A DNA stretch of 52,429 bases from a virus, in the IMG/VR virus record IMGVR_UViG_3300037140_000067, positions 1 through 52,429 of that record. One strand, given 5' to 3'. How positions within the stretch are numbered: position 1 is the first letter of the stretch; every line of letters begins with the position of its first letter. The notes under the pieces were generated by a model that made no database searches, was not told where the DNA came from, and saw only the letters and a list, made by a program, of their open reading frames with translations. This document shows positions 47,462-52,429 of this stretch, piece after piece. The translations under genes were made by a program, and so were the position numbers.

Positions 47462-49086
47462 GCTTGCCTCCGTTGAAAATGGACATCTAAAGCCGCCGAA
47501 ACCTGCCCACGGGTAGCCCCGTTCGGGATGGGGATGCGGAGTTTATGGCAGAGGGCTATCTGCTTCTCGCTCGGCCCCGTCTGCCGCCAGTGCGAGTCCC
47601 GCATGAGTACCGCCTTGGGAAGCACGCCGGAATCGACCACCAACTTATCCCCGATGTTGAACGCTCCGGCCAGGTTCTGCGCCTGAATCTCTACGAGCCT
47701 CCCTGCCACGAATCCGCGTACCCACCACTCGCCCAGCAGGTCGGCGGACAGCGTGACCCGCTCGCGGCCTACGGGCAGCGTGTAGGCGTCGCCCTGCTTC
47801 GTCCATGCCAGTTCAGTGAGCCGTGAGACTTCGGGCGGGTAGCTCACCTTGAACAGCGAGATATTCTCAGCCATCGTCTTCAGTTCGTCGAGATTGCGGA
47901 GGTCGGCAACGTTGGCGGTGGGGAACTCTGCCGCGATGCGCTCCAACTGCTCCCGCGCCTTGGTAAACCGCTCGCCTTTGAGGTCCAAATCCTTCGGCAA
48001 TCCAAGCAGGCTGGAGACGTTGCATAGGTCGTGGCGCTTGCTCGAATCGCACACGTCCAGCACGAGCAAATCATCTTTACCGTCCGCAATCCGGGTTCCC
48101 CGGCCTACCTCCTGGGCGTAGCGTACGAAGCTCTTGCGTGGTGCTGCCAGCACGATGCATGACACCTTCGGATCGTCGTAGCCTATGCCAAGCAACTGAG
48201 CGCAGCAGATGACGGGGTACGTCCCTGCCTTGTGCGCGTCGATCTTCGCTTGGCGGTCGGGATCTTCGCCCCAGACTGCTTTCGCGCCGATACTGTGAGC
48301 CTCGAACGTGGCCGCAAGGTCGAGCGCGTGCTGCACGTTGGCGGTGAAGCAGATGGTGCGGCGCTGCCATGCATGCTTCGCCCATTCCTTGACGACGATG
48401 GCGTTACGCTCGGGCGTGTTGACGGCGGTAGCAAGCTCGCCCTCGGCAAACTCTCCCATGCGAACGTGTACGCCATCGAGGTTGGCTTTGCCTGATACGC
48501 GCATTGCCCGAATATCGCAGAGCCATCCTGTCTCAATACCCTTGCGGATGTCCATGTCGAACACGATCTCGTCGAAGAGGTGCTTCAGCCCCTGGCCGTC
48601 GTTCCGGTTGGGCGTGGCGGTGATGCCAAGGAATAGCGTCTTGGTGCGCGTGCGGTCGAGCAGCCCAAAGTAGTCGTAGACGCGCTTGAACGAGTCGGCC
48701 ATACCGATGTGCGCCTCATCTTGGATGATGGCGTCGAACTCGTCGGGCTGGAACTTCTTGATGCGGTCAGAACCCTTGCGCCCAAGCGTCGGGATGGAGG
48801 CGATTACGAACTGATCGAGCGGCCCGGAGGTCTGCCCCGCCATCTCCGTTCCCACCCACGCGCCGGGGTTCCACGCATGGAACGCCTTAGCCGCTTGCTG
48901 CGCGAGTTGATCCATGTGGACGGCAAACATCACCTTGCCGGTAAAGCCGTGGTTGCGGCGCAGGTTGGCGGCGATGGCAGTTTTTCCGGTGCCGGTTGCC
49001 ATCACTGCCAACTGGTTCAGCACGCCTCGGCTGAGCGCGGCCTTGGACCGGGTTAGGCAGTCGGACTGGTAATCTCTAAGCTGCAC
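47458..49086 (-). CDS. DEAH-box superfamily 2 DNA helicase
   Basis: 542 aa, GTG start. Walker A MATGTGKT (29-36), DEAH (123-126), GITATPNRNDGQG as motif III and YAQEVGRGTR as motif VI make a full SF2 core. The C-terminal 150 residues include a short SAP-like or small winged segment (SEKQIALCHKLRIPIPNGAT). Such helicases act in phage branch migration, recombination-dependent replication or repair, in step with the ERF protein. It directly precedes the methyltransferase fusion in the operon. Confidence 0.85.
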   Translation of the reverse strand: MQLRDYQSDCLTRSKAALSRGVLNQLAVMATGTGKTAIAANLRRNHGFTGKVMFAVHMDQLAQQAAKAFHAWNPGAWVGTEMAGQTSGPLDQFVIASIPTLGRKGSDRIKKFQPDEFDAIIQDEAHIGMADSFKRVYDYFGLLDRTRTKTLFLGITATPNRNDGQGLKHLFDEIVFDMDIRKGIETGWLCDIRAMRVSGKANLDGVHVRMGEFAEGELATAVNTPERNAIVVKEWAKHAWQRRTICFTANVQHALDLAATFEAHSIGAKAVWGEDPDRQAKIDAHKAGTYPVICCAQLLGIGYDDPKVSCIVLAAPRKSFVRYAQEVGRGTRIADGKDDLLVLDVCDSSKRHDLCNVSSLLGLPKDLDLKGERFTKAREQLERIAAEFPTANVADLRNLDELKTMAENISLFKVSYPPEVSRLTELAWTKQGDAYTLPVGRERVTLSADLLGEWWVRGFVAGRLVEIQAQNLAGAFNIGDKLVVDSGVLPKAVLMRDSHWRQTGPSEKQIALCHKLRIPIPNGATRGQVSAALDVHFQRRQA

Positions 49087-49330
49087 GATTCACCTTCATG
49101 CACTGCCAGCCGTACTTGTCGCGCCACTGGGTAAAGAGTTTGTCTGGATATGGCACGGTGAGCAGCCGTTCCGCAGTGTCAACGTCCACATTCGGCCCGT
49201 AGATGTAGAGGGTGGTTCGTCCCTTGAACTGAACGACCATGTACCCTCCCACCTGCGCTACCTGGCCCAAGTTGCGAGCCTTCGGGACGGGTTTCATTGC
49301 GGCCTTGGCGAGTACCTCAGAGACTTTCAT
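49076..49330 (-). CDS. Hypothetical small beta-rich protein
   Basis: 84 aa. VAQVGGYMVVQFKGRTTLYI and NVDVDTAERLLTVPYPDKLF suggest a small beta sheet with a final helix. Overlaps the helicase start by 11 bases and the DUF551-like gene by 14. Function unknown. Confidence 0.6.
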   Translation of the reverse strand: MKVSEVLAKAAMKPVPKARNLGQVAQVGGYMVVQFKGRTTLYIYGPNVDVDTAERLLTVPYPDKLFTQWRDKYGWQCMKVNRAA

Positions 49331-49538
49331 CGTCTTCCTCCTCGTCGTAGTTCGGTGGGACCGGGAGGGGCATCCAGTGGGTGACTTCGTAATTCTTTGC
49401 GCTTCCCATCGCCCATATTCCGTCGCTGTCTAGCCAACTGATATCGCCAGATGCGTCGTCGGTGGCGTGGAATTGAACCCACACCCAAACTTCGTCTAAT
49501 ACTTCAGGTAACCGATCCTTCACGCTAATCCACTTCAT
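49317..49538 (-). CDS. DUF551-like protein
   Basis: 73 aa. MKWISVKDRLPEVLDEVWVW at the N-terminus and VTHWMPLPVPP near the C-terminus are the signature of DUF551, a family of small phage proteins of unknown function. The acidic end is EEEDDESL. Length fits the family. Confidence 0.85.
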   Translation of the reverse strand: MKWISVKDRLPEVLDEVWVWVQFHATDDASGDISWLDSDGIWAMGSAKNYEVTHWMPLPVPPNYDEEEDDESL

Positions 49539-49794
49539 CGGCTTCAGCCTCCTGCTCTATCTTCGCTTTTGTGGCCCGGTACTGCTCTTTGTTCCAGATG
49601 AGAAGGCACAGATGGAGTTCATTGTTCATCACTGCGCCGATCACATTCCCCGCGATGCCAATGGTAATATCGGTATCTTGGCCCCTATGGACTGCGGTCA
49701 TGTTCTTGAGGTTTTCGGAGGTCGCAAGACGGATGTCGAGGTTATCCACGCTCATCCGCTTCAACACATCGAAAGAACTGATCTTAGCTTTCAT
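49525..49794 (-). CDS. Hypothetical small protein
   Basis: 89 aa. MKAKISSFDVLKRMSVDNLD and AVHRGQDTDITIGIAGNVIG show a regular alternation of strands and a C-terminal acidic helix (KAKIEQEAEADEVD). The start ATG 49794 follows GAGG; an ATG nine bases earlier is possible. No family recognised. Confidence 0.55.
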   Translation of the reverse strand: MKAKISSFDVLKRMSVDNLDIRLATSENLKNMTAVHRGQDTDITIGIAGNVIGAVMNNELHLCLLIWNKEQYRATKAKIEQEAEADEVD

Positions 49795-49975
49795 CGGAGT
49801 CATCCTCGTCGTAGTCGCCATTCATGGCGTTCATGCAGAACTCGCTACAACACCATTCCCCGTTCTTGGACACGAAGTTCTCCCCGATGCCTTCACGGTA
49901 GCCGGGATCTTCGTGCGTGTTGGGATACTCCTTGCCGCAAGGCTCATCACAGCATGGGCAGTGGATGACTTTCAT
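49784..49975 (-). CDS. Small zinc-binding protein
   Basis: 63 aa. MKVIHCPCCDEPCGKEYPNT at the N-terminus and EWCCSEFCMNAMNGDYDEDD in the middle make a four-to-six cysteine zinc site with an acidic tail. GGAGG before ATG 49975. Belongs to the group of cysteine-rich early proteins of this phage. Confidence 0.6.
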   Translation of the reverse strand: MKVIHCPCCDEPCGKEYPNTHEDPGYREGIGENFVSKNGEWCCSEFCMNAMNGDYDEDDSDES

Positions 49976-50256
49976 CGGTTCAACCTCCGTGACTCCTGGC
50001 ACTCGCGGTCCCAGTCGGACGGACCACGCCGGCGGTCGGAGTCGATGTGCGGGTAGGGCTGCGTGCTGGGGCGGTTGATGTCTGGGTTATAGGTATCGAG
50101 CGCACGCAGTGCGGCACGTAGCTGCTCGGTGGCTTCCTCTCGCCACCGGCACGCGGCACCCGACTGCGAGTTGCGGAGTTCCTGGTCTGCGGCCTTGACG
50201 AACGTGGTAGCGAAGGCGCAGGCGGTGAGTAGGGCGGTACGATGGGATTCGGTCAT
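49972..50256 (-). CDS. Hypothetical helical protein
   Basis: 94 aa. Helical first two thirds (TACAFATTFVKAADQELRNS; WREEATEQLRAALRALDTYN), then a polar, disordered tail. ATGA overlaps with the genes on both sides. Function unknown. Confidence 0.6.
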   Translation of the reverse strand: MTESHRTALLTACAFATTFVKAADQELRNSQSGAACRWREEATEQLRAALRALDTYNPDINRPSTQPYPHIDSDRRRGPSDWDRECQESRRLNR

Positions 50257-50492
50257 ACTGCTACCTTCGTGTATGGATATAGGACGGGGTTGCTCTTGAT
50301 GTTTTGGCCGAAGTAGCGTCCCACGCTGTCGGCCGTCACAAGGCTTCCGTGAACATCTGGCGGAACATTCGCGTAGTGGTATTCGGATGCAGCGCTGAAC
50401 TTTCCCGGCAAGAAGCGGATACCCAGAGTCGATGTGTCGGCATCGTAACCAACCTCTGAAATCTGAGACGATTCAACGGTTTGCCAGTTCAT
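50253..50492 (-). CDS. KTSC-domain protein
   Basis: 79 aa. MNWQTVESSQISEVGYDADT, then STLGIRFLPG, YHYANVPPDV and SVGRYFGQNIKSN match the KTSC domain, a small fold often found beside lysyl-tRNA synthetase-like or phage accessory proteins. AAGGAG before ATG 50492; the upstream extension is spurious. Role in this phage unknown. Confidence 0.8.
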   Translation of the reverse strand: MNWQTVESSQISEVGYDADTSTLGIRFLPGKFSAASEYHYANVPPDVHGSLVTADSVGRYFGQNIKSNPVLYPYTKVAV

Positions 50493-50655
50493 ATAATCCT
50501 TTCTCCTTGTTGGCCGTATAGCGACGGCGTTTGGCTTCCTCTGCCGCGATGCGCTTGAACTCGGGAGTCTCAACCCGCATCAGCGGCACAATGAAGCGAT
50601 TGAACGATTCGAGACTGCAACACTCGACGATAAGCTGCCTCCAGACGTGTTCCAT
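50473..50655 (-). CDS. Hypothetical small protein
   Basis: 60 aa. Helical, with an aromatic first half (MEHVWRQLIVECCSLESFNR) and basic second half (EFKRIAAEEAKRRRYTANKE). It starts on the last base of the coiled-coil gene's stop codon. Function unknown. Confidence 0.6.
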   Translation of the reverse strand: MEHVWRQLIVECCSLESFNRFIVPLMRVETPEFKRIAAEEAKRRRYTANKEKGLYELANR

Positions 50656-51689
50656 CAGTAGATGATCTTCGTGTGTGGGATCTTGCCCTGGGCGATGGCC
50701 ACGACGAGCTTCTTTGCATTAGCATCGGAGATGCCCAATGCAACGACGGCTGCTATCGCCACCCGGTAAATCTCAGTCTTGTGTGCGGTGCTGTCCTCTC
50801 TGGCTTTGGTAGCGGCATCCTCCGCCGCCTTCGCGTCCGCTGTCCGCTTCTGCTCGGCTGCCACGGCGCGTTCCGCTGCATCCTTGGCATCCTGCTCGGC
50901 TTTGACTGCGCGAGCCTCGGCTGCCTCGGTGTCGCGTTTGGCCTTCGCCTCGCGCTCTGCGGTATCCCGCTCGGCCTTCTCGGTCGCTTCGCGTGCTACC
51001 CGCTCGTCGCGTTCGGCCTGCTCCTTTGCCTGGCGATCCTTAGCCTCTTTGGACTCGCGGACGATGCGTTCGGCCTCCAGTTTTTTGAAGGCAACCTGCT
51101 GCTCCTCGTGATTCTTTGTCTCTGCAAGAATTTTGCTGAGACGCATGGAGGACGCATCGTTCGACGTGCCAAATCGTTCGGCAAACTCTTCCCAATTGCG
51201 TAGCGCAAACTCGTCGAGCTTGGCAATGCGGCTCTCGATCTCCGCGACAGTGGCCCCGAAAGGTACGTTGCTGAGTTCGATAACATCTTTCAACGCCTGT
51301 TCGTGAGCCTCAACGCGGGCCTTGACTGCTTCCTCGTAGTCCGTGAGGGGCTTGCGGGCTTGATCGCGTAGAGCGGTAAGCGCTTCCTTCATCCGCTTGC
51401 GCTCGGCGTCGATGTCCGTCGCCTTGCGCTTGATGTCCATGCTGAGATTCTTCCCGTAGTCCTCCAGCCGTGCCATCGAACTGGAAACCTTGCGGGCAAG
51501 AGAAGCAATCGCCTTGCGTCCCTTTTCGCAAGAGATGTCGGGCTGAAACTGCTCCACCTCTTTGCGGATCAGGCTGATGATTTTGTCAAGGCCGTTCGGA
51601 ACGAACAGTTCCGACGCCTTCTCTTCTGGGGGAATGATTTCCCCGATGGGTGTTCCAACGATGATTTCGTCTTCGATTATGCCGTTCAT
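50655..51689 (-). CDS. ERF-linked coiled-coil protein, copy B (complete)
   Basis: 344 aa. MNGIIEDEIIVGTPIGEIIP at the N-terminus, helical region from about residue 25 (LDKIISLIRKEVEQFQPDIS), a central segment that differs strongly from copy A (residues about 163-197: here EFAERFGTSNDASSMRLSKI), then a 120-residue coiled coil (EQAERDERVAREATEKAERD) and a small folded end (VALGISDANAKKLVVAIAQG). Two bases after the ERF stop, AGGAGG before ATG. A partner of ERF is suggested by linkage only. Confidence 0.8.
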   Translation of the reverse strand: MNGIIEDEIIVGTPIGEIIPPEEKASELFVPNGLDKIISLIRKEVEQFQPDISCEKGRKAIASLARKVSSSMARLEDYGKNLSMDIKRKATDIDAERKRMKEALTALRDQARKPLTDYEEAVKARVEAHEQALKDVIELSNVPFGATVAEIESRIAKLDEFALRNWEEFAERFGTSNDASSMRLSKILAETKNHEEQQVAFKKLEAERIVRESKEAKDRQAKEQAERDERVAREATEKAERDTAEREAKAKRDTEAAEARAVKAEQDAKDAAERAVAAEQKRTADAKAAEDAATKAREDSTAHKTEIYRVAIAAVVALGISDANAKKLVVAIAQGKIPHTKIIY

Positions 51690-52429
51690 GGCTACGCCTC
51701 CTGAGCGTTTGCGGTGGTTATCATGCTGTCGAGTTGCGTCTTGATTGCGGTCCAGTCGTGGCCCTTGCTCTCGCAGAACTTCATCTGCTCGTCGGGTGTC
51801 CAGTCGAGCATGGCAAAAGCTGCCTTGACATCTTGGGGCATGAGCGGGGCTTTGAACCAATCGAGGATGGCGCTGTACTTCCGGGCGGGGATGAGGCTGC
51901 CGGCCTTTTGTCCGACAAACTCATAGAGTTGCGCGGCCTTACGCTCGGTGCGCTTCAGTTCTTCCTTGATGTGCGCGGCCTCCTCGTTAGTGATGGGGGT
52001 AGCGTCTTCCAGGACTGCGGCGCGAGATGCGGCCTCAGTGCGTTGCTGGGCTCCAGTAAGGTCTTTGCCGCGTTGTGCTGCGTTCTTGGATACCTGGGCA
52101 TCCTCGTTCTCTTCTGGCGCAACACCAGCCAACCCGCACAGTCCTTGCCGACGCGCATACGAGTGTTCCGCGCCGAATGTCTGGGGATCATTGTTCGGAC
52201 CGAGTGGGATGCCGTCATCGTTTGCCCACTGGCCGGACGAGTGGTGCAGTTCGGTTACGAGATACATCCGGCCTTCAACACGACGGATTGGTTGGCGTAC
52301 GCAGATCTCTTCGGCAGTGAGGCACGGAAGAATGGCGGTTAGCACGTCGGCAAGATCGGCGTAGGCATAGTCGTAACTGTATTCCTTGCCGCTGCCCTTA
52401 GCTGTCCCTTTGACGGTGGCCTTCCTGGT
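50855..52429. repeat. Diverged direct repeat, copy B (right end)
   Basis: Collinear with 1-1575 at an offset of 50,854, no indels. Together the pair defines the closure of the map. See copy A for the pattern of identity. Confidence 0.9.
51692..52429 (-). CDS. ERF-family annealing protein, copy B (5' end cut by window edge)
   Basis: Residues 29-273 of the same ERF protein as 838-1659; the window ends before its start. All family motifs are present. In the C-terminal 217 residues I see three substitutions relative to copy A: Ala for Thr in NEEA(A/T)HIKE, Ala for Pro in GQK(A/P)GSL and Ala for Thr in WFK(A/T)PLM. Many DNA differences between the copies are silent. Confidence 0.8.
   Translation of the reverse strand, partial: TRKATVKGTAKGSGKEYSYDYAYADLADVLTAILPCLTAEEICVRQPIRRVEGRMYLVTELHHSSGQWANDDGIPLGPNNDPQTFGAEHSYARRQGLCGLAGVAPEENEDAQVSKNAAQRGKDLTGAQQRTEAASRAAVLEDATPITNEEAAHIKEELKRTERKAAQLYEFVGQKAGSLIPARKYSAILDWFKAPLMPQDVKAAFAMLDWTPDEQMKFCESKGHDWTAIKTQLDSMITTANAQEA

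Overview
This window is essentially one complete genome of a tailed double-stranded DNA bacteriophage, read once round and slightly past its starting point. Bases 50855-52429 repeat bases 1-1575 collinearly without indels but with many substitutions, so the map closes on itself with a unit length of 50,854 bp. Non-identical ends argue for two alleles in a phage population, or less likely a real duplicated module, rather than ordinary terminal redundancy. The sequence looks GC-rich by eye and most genes have AGGAG-type ribosome sites. Five products carry bacterial-type signal peptides, one of them a lipoprotein, so the host is probably Gram-negative; a soil lineage such as Acidobacteriota is only a guess.

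Layout. (1) Minus-strand early/replication block: starting from a sigma70-like promoter at 2108-2137, genes run leftward through 2069-1 and, across the closure, from 51689 down to 42010. They encode an ERF-type single-strand annealing protein, a long coiled-coil partner, a KTSC protein, a DUF551 protein, a DEAH helicase, a helicase-DNA methyltransferase fusion, a primase-type zinc finger without a catalytic domain, several small cysteine-rich proteins, a PD-(D/E)XK-like nuclease and an HNH nuclease. (2) 2183-3773: a small plus-strand HTH gene beside five small minus-strand genes served by a second promoter at 3824-3852. (3) 4190-6161: a plus-strand run of tiny, often overlapping genes (zinc ribbons, small membrane proteins), ending at a hairpin terminator. 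(4) 6249-7554: two small minus-strand genes and a non-coding or weakly coding stretch with a UUCG-loop terminator. (5) 7555-42284: one long plus-strand late block, with an endonuclease VII-like HNH gene, an HTH regulator, a small-terminase candidate, large terminase, portal, scaffold-like protein, major capsid protein, adaptor, three secreted-type tail or surface proteins, a lysis cassette (XhlA-like protein, GH24 endolysin, holin-like protein, lipoprotein), a papain-like peptidase, further tail proteins, internal virion candidates and finally a Cas4/RecB-like Fe-S nuclease candidate that overlaps the early block tail to tail.

No integrase, DNA polymerase, tRNA, CRISPR array or recognisable tape-measure gene was seen. 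The missing tape measure, the adaptor-like proteins and the low-complexity proteins at the end of the late block suggest a podovirus-like virion, which is inference. Replication probably uses the host polymerase, with phage ERF annealing and helicases assisting.

Points most worth a second look: the diverged closure with a hypervariable segment in the ERF-linked coiled-coil protein, signal peptides on virion-type proteins, the helicase-methyltransferase fusion beside a second helicase, the Fe-S nuclease candidate, the cysteine peptidase next to the lysis genes, and the overlapping zinc-ribbon frames at 4432-4785.
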